From: Actinomadura barringtoniae
GTDB lineage: Bacteria > Actinomycetota > Actinomycetes > Streptosporangiales > Streptosporangiaceae
Direction of reading: 5' to 3'
Length of the DNA stretch: 64,000 bases
Assembly: GCF_017573505.1 (NCBI RefSeq)
Contig: NZ_JAGEOJ010000001.1
Span: 310,001-374,000, forward strand
Shown: positions 27,935-35,700 of the stretch, one piece after another
Position numbering within the stretch: position 1 is the first letter of the stretch
Layout: each line of letters starts with the position of its first letter
Translations under genes and position numbers: made by a program
The notes under the pieces: generated by a model
Told to the model about the DNA's origin: nothing
What the model saw: only the letters and a program-made list of their open reading frames with translations
Database searches by the model: none

Positions 27935-28729
27935 TCAGCGTGGGGGCGGCGGCCCGCCGTCGTACGGCCGAGGCGGAGAACCGGGTGGAGAGCCGGGCGG
28001 GCCACCCGGGGGCGGGGCCTGCGGAGGCGTCTGCGGAGGGCCCGGCTGCCAGCCCGGCGCTCCGGGCGCGTGGCCCGGCGGCTGGGCGGGCGGCGGGCCA
28101 TAGGGCGAGCCGTACGGGTTCGACGACGGCGGCGCGTAGGGCATCGCCGAGGGGTGCATGGGCGCGCCCCCGGCCGGGGCATGTTGCGTTCCAATGCCCT
28201 TGGACCTGGTCATCGAGAAGGCGACCAGCGCGCCGACGCCGGCGAGCCAGCCGTAGGTGAAGCCGAAGCCGAGCCCCTGGCCGACCGTCTGCCACATCAC
28301 CGAGGTGGACATGGACTTCGGGTAGAGGTCGGTCATCAGCGTCTTGACCAGGAAGCCGCGGATGAGGCCCGCGGCACCGCCCGCGACCAGCGCCGCCCAC
28401 CAGCCGACGATGAACGCGCCGAACGCGCCCCGCGCCGGGTCCAGCACGCGGACCCCGACGGCCGCCAGCGCGCCGACGAACACCAAGAACAGCAGCAGGC
28501 TGATGTCCATGATCGCGACGTACTTGAAGCCCAGGAAGTGGCCCTCGGTGGTGAGCCGCCAGTACGGGAACTCCAGCCACTGCACGAGCGGCCCGAGCGC
28601 CTTGTCGGGCCGGGTCGTCCCGTTCTCGAGGAACTTGCGGTTGACCCACTGGTTGGCGAGCAGAAGCGCGATGAGGGCGACCGGCCCCACCGCGCCGATG
28701 GCGACGGCCATCCCCCGGCGCGAGTTCAT
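27935..28729 (-). CDS. Four-helix membrane protein with Pro-rich tail
   Basis: A 264-residue protein with about four membrane helices in residues 8-170 (including GAFIVGWWAALVAGGAAG and GFGFTYGWLAGVGALVAF), then a cytoplasmic Gly/Pro/Tyr-rich tail of about 85 residues. It precedes rpiB by 15 bp, so they are likely an operon. Function unknown; not recognised beyond actinobacterial conserved membrane proteins. Confidence 0.75.
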   Translation of the reverse strand: MNSRRGMAVAIGAVGPVALIALLLANQWVNRKFLENGTTRPDKALGPLVQWLEFPYWRLTTEGHFLGFKYVAIMDISLLLFLVFVGALAAVGVRVLDPARGAFGAFIVGWWAALVAGGAAGLIRGFLVKTLMTDLYPKSMSTSVMWQTVGQGLGFGFTYGWLAGVGALVAFSMTRSKGIGTQHAPAGGAPMHPSAMPYAPPSSNPYGSPYGPPPAQPPGHAPGAPGWQPGPPQTPPQAPPPGGPPGSPPGSPPRPYDGGPPPPR

Positions 28730-28797
28730 GCGCGCACAGTAAACGGGATCACCCCTGGCCGGATAGACCCCGGCGGTGACGCTCGTGCCTCAGTGGT

Positions 28798-29853
28798 TCA
28801 CGCCCGCACCCCTGGGAAGCGGAAACCCGGGTCCACCTGCTCTTCCAGGTCCTCGCCGACCGCGCGGTTCGCCCAGCTCTTGGCGTTCTTGACGTGGAAC
28901 TCGACGGCCTGGCGCTGGAACTTGTCCCAGTCCTTGGCACGGGCGTCGACGGCTTGCCGCATCCGGCCAAGCGCCCGGCGGTTGACCGCCTCCAGCTCGA
29001 CGCCCTCGCGGCCCTGCTCCAGCGCCCGTACGGCCGGGGACTGCACCAGCCAGGTCAGCAGGTCGTCGCCGACGTGCTCGCGCAGGTAGTCCACGTCCTC
29101 CTCGCCCTGGACCTTGTTGCCGACCACCGAGATCGCGACGTCGTAGTCGCGGGCGTAGTCGGTGTACTGCCGGTAGACCCCGACGCCCTTACGGGTGGGC
29201 TCAGCGACCAGGAACATCAGGTCGAACCGCGTGAACAGGCCCGAGGCGAAGGTGTCGGCGCCCGCGGTCATGTCGACCACGACGTACTCCCCCGGCCCGT
29301 CGATCAGGTGGTTGAGGTACAGCTCCACCGCGCCGGTCTTGGAGTGGTAGCAGGCCACGCCGAGGTCGTCGTCGTTGAACGGGCCGGTCGCCAGCAGCCG
29401 GATCCCGGCCCCGCCGTCCGCACTCCCGCCGTCCACCCGGCCGTCTCCACTCCCGCCGCCCACCCCGACGTCTCCACTCCCCCCGCCCACCCCGCCGTCT
29501 CCACTCCCACCGCCCACCCCGACGTACTGCGCGAGCGCGTGGATCGGGTCGTCGTCGCCGGGCCGCAGCAGCCGCGAGCCGGCGCCGGGCGGAGTGGTCT
29601 TCACCATGCTCGCGGCGGAGGCGATGCGCGGGTTGTCGCCGCGCAGCCAGTCCTTGATCTCGGTCAGCCGCTCGCCCATCGGCGGGATCTTGGCGGCCCG
29701 TTCCTCGTCGAGACCGAGCGCGACCCCGAGGTGCTGGTTGATGTCGGCGTCGATCGCCACCACCGGCATCCCCGCCGCGGCCAGATGCCGCACGAACAGC
29801 GACGACAGCGTCGTCTTCCCGCTGCCGCCCTTGCCGACGAACGCGACCTTCAC
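28798..29853 (-). CDS. CooC-like MinD/ParA-type ATPase
   Basis: A 351-residue deviant Walker ATPase. MKVAFVGKGGSGKTTLSSL gives the P loop with the signature lysine; VVAIDADINQHLG and VVVDMTAGADTF give switch II. This is the CooC/accessory nickel-insertion branch more than chromosome partitioning. A Gly/Ser/Asp insert from four 27-bp repeats (29416-29523) lies in the middle. GTG 29853 is preferred because GGAGG lies 7 bp upstream. It diverges from a Nur-controlled nickel transporter, supporting a role in loading nickel into an enzyme, but no CO dehydrogenase gene is here. Confidence 0.82.
   Translation of the reverse strand: MKVAFVGKGGSGKTTLSSLFVRHLAAAGMPVVAIDADINQHLGVALGLDEERAAKIPPMGERLTEIKDWLRGDNPRIASAASMVKTTPPGAGSRLLRPGDDDPIHALAQYVGVGGGSGDGGVGGGSGDVGVGGGSGDGRVDGGSADGGAGIRLLATGPFNDDDLGVACYHSKTGAVELYLNHLIDGPGEYVVVDMTAGADTFASGLFTRFDLMFLVAEPTRKGVGVYRQYTDYARDYDVAISVVGNKVQGEEDVDYLREHVGDDLLTWLVQSPAVRALEQGREGVELEAVNRRALGRMRQAVDARAKDWDKFQRQAVEFHVKNAKSWANRAVGEDLEEQVDPGFRFPGVRA
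29416..29523. repeat. 27-bp tandem repeat x4 inside CooC-like ATPase
   Basis: Units at 29416, 29443, 29470 and 29497 (27 bp each, 80-95% alike) encode VGVGGGSGD-type nonapeptides. Confidence 0.95.
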
Positions 29854-29988
29854 GACGTGACCTCCGGAACCGGATATGAAAACCGTTGCCATCTACGAGC
29901 GCAGCAGTCTATGGCGCATCCCCCGCCATCGCAGGCAATCCACGCCGGGCGCGGCGACGAACGACCCGTAGTGACAACACCCCCGTAG

Positions 29989-30005
29989 TTGCAAAAGATT
30001 TGCAA
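29989..30005. promoter_or_regulatory. Nur box, nickel-responsive operator
   Basis: TTGCAA-AAGAT-TTGCAA. This exactly fits the Streptomyces Nur consensus tTGCaa-N5-ttGCAA for nickel-dependent repression. It is centred 32 bp before the start of the nickel transporter gene, and within about 145 bp of the divergent ATPase gene, so both may be repressed by nickel-bound Nur. Confidence 0.85.
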
Positions 30006-30028
30006 CTGCGACACTGTGGAGGGTCGGG

Positions 30029-31180
30029 ATGAGAGAGCACGGTGGGCACGGTGGAGGGCACATGGCGGGCGTTGCGACGGGGAACGGCCTGCGCGGACGG
30101 CTCTCCTCGGCGGAGTGGCGCCGGGTCGCCGGGATGGCGGCGTTCATCGCGTTCCTGCACCTGGCCGGCTGGGGCATGCTGCTCCTGCTCGTCGTCCCCG
30201 GCGACTACCACCTGGGGAACGGCAAGATCTTCGGCGTCGGGATCGGCCTCACCGCCTACACGCTCGGCATGCGGCACGCCTTCGACGCCGACCACCTGGC
30301 CGCGATCGACAACACCACCCGCAAGCTGATGACCGAGGGCCAGCGGCCCGTCTCGGTCGGCTTCTGGTTCTCGCTCGGGCACTCCTCGGTGGTGTTCGTC
30401 TCCTGCCTGCTGCTCGGCGTCGGCGTGAAGACGCTGGCGAACGGCATCAGCGACGACGAGTCCGGGCTGCACACCGTGACCGGGACCATCGGCCCGACCG
30501 TCTCCGGCACGTTCCTGGCGATCATCGCGACGATCAACCTGGTGATCCTGGTCGGCATCGTCAAGATCTTCCGCGAGATGAAGCGCGGCAGCTACGACGA
30601 GGCCGCGCTGGAGGACCAGCTCAACAACCGCGGCTTCATGAACCGCATCCTCGGCCGGTTCACCAAGGCGATCACCAAGCCCGGGCAGATGTACCCGCTC
30701 GGCTTCCTGTTCGGCCTGGGCTTCGACACCGCCTCGGAGATCGGCCTGCTCGCGCTCGCGGGCAGCGCGGCGGCGGCCAGCGGCCTGCCCTGGTACGCGG
30801 TGCTCTGCCTGCCGATCATCTTCGCCGCCGGCATGTCGCTCTGGGACACCATCGACGGCACGTTCATGAACTTCGCCTACGGCTGGGCGTTCTCCAACCC
30901 GGTCCGCAAGATCTTTTACAACATCACGCTGACCGGGATCTCGGTCGTCTTCGCGTTCGTCATCGGCGGCACCGAGCTGCTGCAGGTCGCGCAGGAGCGC
31001 TTCGACCTGACCGGCGGCTTCTGGGACTGGATCGCCGCCCTCGACCTCAACATCGCCGGGTTCATCATCACCGGCGTCCTCATCGTGATGTGGCTGGGCG
31101 CCATGGCGTTCTGGCGCTTCGGGCGGGTCGAGCAGCGCTGGTCGGCCGCGCTGCGCGACCCGGACCCCGAAGCGTCCTGA
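30029..31180 (+). CDS. HoxN/NixA (NiCoT) nickel/cobalt transporter
   Basis: A 383-residue, about eight-helix permease of the NiCoT family. Signatures are RHAFDADHLAAIDNTTRK in helix II, FSLGHSSVVF, LGFDTASEIGLLAL and GMSLWDTIDGTFMNFAYGW. A His-rich N terminus (MREHGGHGGGHM) may bind metal. ATG 30029 follows GGAGGG. The perfect Nur box upstream predicts repression by nickel and hence nickel rather than cobalt as the main substrate. The end lies 16 bp from the convergent DsbA-like gene. Confidence 0.95.
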   Translation: MREHGGHGGGHMAGVATGNGLRGRLSSAEWRRVAGMAAFIAFLHLAGWGMLLLLVVPGDYHLGNGKIFGVGIGLTAYTLGMRHAFDADHLAAIDNTTRKLMTEGQRPVSVGFWFSLGHSSVVFVSCLLLGVGVKTLANGISDDESGLHTVTGTIGPTVSGTFLAIIATINLVILVGIVKIFREMKRGSYDEAALEDQLNNRGFMNRILGRFTKAITKPGQMYPLGFLFGLGFDTASEIGLLALAGSAAAASGLPWYAVLCLPIIFAAGMSLWDTIDGTFMNFAYGWAFSNPVRKIFYNITLTGISVVFAFVIGGTELLQVAQERFDLTGGFWDWIAALDLNIAGFIITGVLIVMWLGAMAFWRFGRVEQRWSAALRDPDPEAS

Positions 31181-31196
31181 CAGCTGGTGTCCCCGA

Positions 31197-31814
31197 TCAG
31201 TCGAAGATCGGGTCGCGGGTGCGGGTCCGCTTGAGCTCGAAGAAGCCGTCGGTGGAGGCCACCGCCAGCACGCCGTCGAACAGCTTCACGGCCGCCTCGC
31301 CGCGCGGGATCGGCGTGACCACCGGGCCGAAGAAGGCGTGCCCGGCGACCTCGATCACCGGCGTGCCGACCTCCTCGCCCACCCGGTCGATGCCGTCCTT
31401 GTGGGAGGCGCGCAGCGCCACGTCGTACTCGGCCGAGTCGGCGGCGTCGGCGAGCGCCGGGTCGAGACCGGCCGCGGTCAGGGCCTCCTCGATCATCTCG
31501 CGGTCGAACCTGCGCTTCTGGTTGTGCCGGCGCGTGCCGAGCTCGGTGTAGAGCTTGCCGAGCACCTCGGGGCCGTACTTCTGCTCGGCGGCGATGCAGA
31601 CGCGCACCGGCCCCCAGCCGCGGCCGAGGAGCTCCTTGTACTTCTCCGGTAGATCTTCCTTCCCCTCGTTCAGGACCGAGAGGCTCATCACATGCCAGCG
31701 CACGTCGATCGGGCGCTGCTGCTCGACCTCCAGGATCCACCGCGACGTGATCCACGCCCAGGGGCACAGCGGATCGAACCAGAAGTCGACGGGTTCACGG
31801 GTTTGCGGGGTCAA
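31197..31814 (-). CDS. DsbA-family, mycothiol-dependent nitroreductase-like protein (Rv2466c type)
   Basis: A 205-residue thioredoxin-fold protein with helical insert. The active site is FDPLCPWAW, with one cysteine followed by PWA. The [17 protein letters not shown] cis-Pro part is present. The relative Rv2466c of M. tuberculosis is a mycothiol-dependent reductase. TTG at 31814 starts it behind GAGGAGG. It lies next to pepN, as in mycobacteria. Confidence 0.85.
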   Translation of the reverse strand: MTPQTREPVDFWFDPLCPWAWITSRWILEVEQQRPIDVRWHVMSLSVLNEGKEDLPEKYKELLGRGWGPVRVCIAAEQKYGPEVLGKLYTELGTRRHNQKRRFDREMIEEALTAAGLDPALADAADSAEYDVALRASHKDGIDRVGEEVGTPVIEVAGHAFFGPVVTPIPRGEAAVKLFDGVLAVASTDGFFELKRTRTRDPIFD

Positions 31815-31923
31815 CGTCAGCCTCCTCAGGCCAGATCAGGACTTACAAACTGGAAACCTGGGACCTGACCTTCCCATTCCCCGGCCTGCCGGTCTTGGTA
31901 GACATGGGGGAACAGCTTCTCCG

Positions 31924-31959
31924 AGCGCAATTGAAGAACAGAGCGCAATTGAAGAGCAG
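31924..31959. repeat. 18-bp tandem duplication before pepN
   Basis: AGCGCAATTGAAGARCAG occurs at 31924-31941 and 31942-31959, directly upstream of the pepN ribosome site, so the leader has been duplicated. Confidence 0.9.
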
Positions 31960-31968
31960 GGAGTACAT

Positions 31969-34551
31969 GTGGCAGGCAACCTGACGCGCGATGAGGCGCG
32001 GGAACGGGCCCGGCTGCTCACCGTGGAGTCCTACGCGGTCGAGCTGGACCTCACCACCGGTGAGGAGCGGTTCGGTTCCACCACCGAGATCCGGTTCGCG
32101 TGCGCCGAGCCGGGCGCGTCGACGTTCGTCGACCTTCACGGCGGTGTCGTGCGTGAGGTGACGCTCAACGGCAAGGCGCTGGACCCGGCCTCCTACGACG
32201 GCGAGAAGGGGCGCGTCCCGCTGCCTGACCTGGCCGCCGAGAACGAGCTGCGGGTGGTCGCGGACGCGACGTACTCGCGGTCCGGCGAGGGGCTGCACCG
32301 GTTCGTCGACCCGGTCGACCAGAGCGTCTACCTCTACACGCAGTTCGAGACGGCCGACGCGCACCGGATGTACACCTGCTTCGACCAGCCCGACCTGAAG
32401 GCGACGTTCGAGCTGACCGTCACCGCCCCGGCGGACTGGCAGGTGATCACCAACGAGGCCCCCGACCGTGAGGGCGACGGGACGTGGCACTTCCCGGCCA
32501 CGCCGGTGATGTCGACCTACATCACCGCGCTGATCGCCGGGCCGTACCACGTGGTGCGCGACGAGTACCGGCGCGCGGACGGCAGCGTGATCCCGCTGGG
32601 CGTCTACTGCCGGGCCTCGCTGGCCGAGCACCTGGACGCCGACGCGATCGTGGACGTCACCCGCGACGGCTTCGCCTTCTTCGAGAAGGTCTTCGACCGC
32701 GCCTACCCGTTCAACAAGTACGACCAGCTCTTCGTGCCCGAGTTCAACGCGGGCGCGATGGAGAACGCGGGCGCGGTGACCTTCCTGGAGGACTACGTCT
32801 TCCGGTCGCGGGTCACCGACGCGGCCTACGAGCGGCGCGCCGAGACGATCCTGCACGAGATGGCGCACATGTGGTTCGGCGACCTGGTCACCATGCGCTG
32901 GTGGGACGACCTGTGGCTGAACGAGTCGTTCGCGACCTACATGAGCGTGCTGTGCCAGGCCGAGGCGACCAAGTGGACCGGGTCGTGGACCACGTTCGCC
33001 AACCTCATGAAGGCGTGGGCCTACCGCCAGGACCAGCTGCCCTCGACGCACCCGATCTCGGCGGACATCGTCGACATCCAGGCGGTCGAGGTCAACTTCG
33101 ACGGCATCACCTACGCCAAGGGCGCCAGCGTCCTGAAGCAGCTGGTGGCCTATGTCGGCCGGGACAACTTCCTGGAGGGCGTGCGGCGCTACTTCCAGGC
33201 TCACGCCTGGGGCAACACCGTGCTGTCGGACCTGCTGAACCCGCTTGAGGAGACCTCGGGCCGCGACCTGACCTCCTGGTCCAAGGAGTGGCTGGAGACG
33301 GCCGGGGTCAACACGCTGCGCCCGGTGTACGAGGTGGACGGCGACGGCAACTTCACCTCGTTCGAGGTGTCGCAGGAGGCCAAGCCGGACTACCCGACGC
33401 TGCGTTCGCACCGCGTCGCGATCGGCCTGTACGACCGCACCGGCGAGGGTGAAGAGGCGGTTGCCGGGGGGCATGGGGGGTCGTCCTCCCACACAAAGCT
33501 GGTGCGGCGCGAGCGGGTCGAGCTGGACGTGGTCGGCGCCCGTACGCAGGTGGCGGAGCTGGTCGGCAAGAAGCGGCCCGACCTGGTGCTGGTGAACGAC
33601 GACGACCTCACCTACGCCAAGATCCGGCTGGACGAGAATTCGCTGCAGACGCTGGTCACCGGCATCGGCGACATCAAGGACGGCCTGCCGCGCGCGCTGT
33701 GCTGGTCGGCGGCGTGGGACATGACCCGCGACGGCGAGATGGCCACCCGCGACTACATCCAGCTCGTGCTGCAGGGCATCCGCGGCGTCACCGACATCTC
33801 GGTGTCGCAGACGCTGCTGCGGCAGGCGCGCACGGCCGTTCAGCAGTACGCGGCGCCCGACTGGCGTGACCAGGGCCTGCGCCTCATGGCCGACAAGCTC
33901 TACGACCTGGCGCGCGAGGCCGAGGCGGGCTCGGACTTCCAGCTCGCCTACCTCCAGGCGTTCGCGGGCGTCGCGGCGACCGAGGACCACCTGGCCTACC
34001 TCCAGGGGCTGCTGGACGGCTCGCAGAGCCTGGACGGGCTCACGGTCGACACCGAGCTGCGCTGGGCCCTCCTGCGCCGCCTGGTCGTCACCGGCAAGGC
34101 GGGCAAGACCGAGATCGCCGCCGAGCTGGAGAAGGACGCGACCGCCTCGGGCGAACGGCACGCCGCCGCCTGCGCCGCCGCGATGCCGACCGCCGAGGCC
34201 AAGGCCGAGGCCTGGGAGCAGATCCTGTCCGGCAAGCTGCCGAACGCCACCTTCCGCGCCACGCTCGGCGGTTTCGTCGAACCCGACCAGGCGCAGCTGC
34301 TCGTCCCGTACGTGGACAAGTACTTCGCCGAGGTCGGCCGGGTCTGGAAGGAGTGGAGCGGCAACATGTCCCAGACGTTCGCCGAGGTCGCCTACCCGTT
34401 CCTGATCATCGACCAGTCGACGATCGACCGGACCGAGGCCTACATCGCCGAGAACGACCCGCCGGGGGCGCTCGCGCGCCTGCTGTCGGAGGGCCGTGAC
34501 GGCGTGGCGCGCGCCCTGCGCGCCCGCGCCAAGGACGCCGCCTCCGCCTGA
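31969..34551 (+). CDS. pepN: Aminopeptidase N, M1 family
   Basis: An 860-residue zinc aminopeptidase. GAMEN (residues 262-266) holds the substrate N terminus; HEMAH (296-300) with the downstream LWLNESFA glutamate bind zinc. The C-terminal ERAP1-like domain is present. GTG 31969 follows GCAGGGA; longer starts read through the preceding duplication. A short loop insert with PGGHGGSSSHTK lies near residue 505. It removes N-terminal residues from peptides in the cytosol. Confidence 0.96.
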   Translation: MAGNLTRDEARERARLLTVESYAVELDLTTGEERFGSTTEIRFACAEPGASTFVDLHGGVVREVTLNGKALDPASYDGEKGRVPLPDLAAENELRVVADATYSRSGEGLHRFVDPVDQSVYLYTQFETADAHRMYTCFDQPDLKATFELTVTAPADWQVITNEAPDREGDGTWHFPATPVMSTYITALIAGPYHVVRDEYRRADGSVIPLGVYCRASLAEHLDADAIVDVTRDGFAFFEKVFDRAYPFNKYDQLFVPEFNAGAMENAGAVTFLEDYVFRSRVTDAAYERRAETILHEMAHMWFGDLVTMRWWDDLWLNESFATYMSVLCQAEATKWTGSWTTFANLMKAWAYRQDQLPSTHPISADIVDIQAVEVNFDGITYAKGASVLKQLVAYVGRDNFLEGVRRYFQAHAWGNTVLSDLLNPLEETSGRDLTSWSKEWLETAGVNTLRPVYEVDGDGNFTSFEVSQEAKPDYPTLRSHRVAIGLYDRTGEGEEAVAGGHGGSSSHTKLVRRERVELDVVGARTQVAELVGKKRPDLVLVNDDDLTYAKIRLDENSLQTLVTGIGDIKDGLPRALCWSAAWDMTRDGEMATRDYIQLVLQGIRGVTDISVSQTLLRQARTAVQQYAAPDWRDQGLRLMADKLYDLAREAEAGSDFQLAYLQAFAGVAATEDHLAYLQGLLDGSQSLDGLTVDTELRWALLRRLVVTGKAGKTEIAAELEKDATASGERHAAACAAAMPTAEAKAEAWEQILSGKLPNATFRATLGGFVEPDQAQLLVPYVDKYFAEVGRVWKEWSGNMSQTFAEVAYPFLIIDQSTIDRTEAYIAENDPPGALARLLSEGRDGVARALRARAKDAASA

Positions 34552-34606
34552 ACGGGTTTCGATCGAACTGGTCCGTCCGGCTGTGTCAGCTGACCTGGCC
34601 TTCACT

Positions 34607-34649
34607 CCGTGACCATGCAATCGTTGCCGTTGCGATTGCATGGTCACGG
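34607..34649. terminator. Perfect 17-bp hairpin after pepN
   Basis: CCGTGACCATGCAATCG (34607-34623) pairs fully with 34633-34649 around a 9-nt loop. There is no U tract, as is usual for actinobacterial terminators. It may end pepN transcripts. Confidence 0.75.
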
Positions 34650-34673
34650 GGCGTCGGGTGGAAGGTCTAGAGC

Positions 34674-35645
34674 GTGGAGAGCGCGCGGGATGTATTGAGG
34701 GCTTTGGCCAAGCGGCATGCGTTCGGGGATCTGGAGGCCCTCACCGCCGACACCGGGATTCGCGGGCTCTGTGCCTTCGGCCAGCGGGTCCTCGATCTGG
34801 ACGCCGAGGACTTCGGCATGCCCGAGGAGGTCGGCGAGGTCCCCAAGGACCTGCTGGACAGGGCGCGGGCGAGCCGGATGCCGCAGGCGCCCAAGGAGCA
34901 GCCGCGCGGGGCGCTGAAGACGCTCCATCCGGCCTACGGACTACTGCTGGAGGTCATCGACATCCGGTGGAAGCGCCGGGAGATGGCCCCGCTCGTCGCC
35001 ACCATCCACATCGCGAGCGAGTACCTGGCCATGCTCGCCTGGGAGCCGGTGCTCGGCCACGCGGGCGACCCGGCGCTGCTGGGCCGTTCGGTGAACGGGG
35101 AGGGCACCCGCTTCGGCGTCCCCGTCGAGCCGGGGTCCGAGCGGATGTGCGACCACACCCGGCCCGAGCGTTCGGCGTGTGAGCGGGCGCTGCGGGTCTC
35201 GGCCGAGCCGCCGCCCGGCTGGCGCGCCTACCTGGACCGCCAGCACAGCCAGGTCGCCCAGGCGCTCGGCGACTGCGCGGCCCGCTGCCGTACGCCCTGC
35301 TCGGTGATGTCGCGCATGGACGACGCCGTACGTGCCGACCTCACCGAACGCTGCAAGCTGGCGTCGGAGTTCACCGACAGCGCCCTGGTCCGGCTGCGGC
35401 ACGCGGCGCCGGTCGGGCACGGCTTCGGAGTCCCGTCACCGGAAGAGGTCCAGACGGCCTGGGCGCGCGCGAGGGCGTCGCTGCGCCACCAGCGGCTCGG
35501 CAAGGCCGCGCTGGACGGCTCGGAGGACCGCGGCTACCCGCTGCCGGGCCTGCCCGCGCTCTTCTCGGCGATCGCCGGCGCCGAACTCGTCGCCGACGAC
35601 CTCCTCCACGAGGTCTCGCACCGCATCACGGCCGCCCTCGCCTGA
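34674..35645 (+). CDS. Conserved hypothetical protein
   Basis: A 323-residue soluble, mostly helical protein starting at GTG 34674. It has several cysteines (MCDH..CERAL, CAARCRTPC) in the middle that could bind metal or form disulphides. No domain or signal peptide is recognised. It lies between pepN and malQ. Function unknown. Confidence 0.7.
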   Translation: MESARDVLRALAKRHAFGDLEALTADTGIRGLCAFGQRVLDLDAEDFGMPEEVGEVPKDLLDRARASRMPQAPKEQPRGALKTLHPAYGLLLEVIDIRWKRREMAPLVATIHIASEYLAMLAWEPVLGHAGDPALLGRSVNGEGTRFGVPVEPGSERMCDHTRPERSACERALRVSAEPPPGWRAYLDRQHSQVAQALGDCAARCRTPCSVMSRMDDAVRADLTERCKLASEFTDSALVRLRHAAPVGHGFGVPSPEEVQTAWARARASLRHQRLGKAALDGSEDRGYPLPGLPALFSAIAGAELVADDLLHEVSHRITAALA

Positions 35646-35648
35646 CGG

Positions 35649-35700
35649 CGACGGCCGACGGCAGACGGGCAGACGGGCAGACGGCAGGCGGCAGGCGGCA
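35649..35700. repeat. Short GACGGCAG/GACGGGCA repeats
   Basis: Between the hypothetical gene and malQ, 8-9 bp units GACGGCAG, ACGGGCAG and GCAGGCG run in tandem for about 50 bp. Confidence 0.8.

Noticed and set aside
31843..34647. 934-codon frame antisense to pepN
   Set aside because: Shadow of GC-rich codon use in pepN; pepN has all catalytic motifs.
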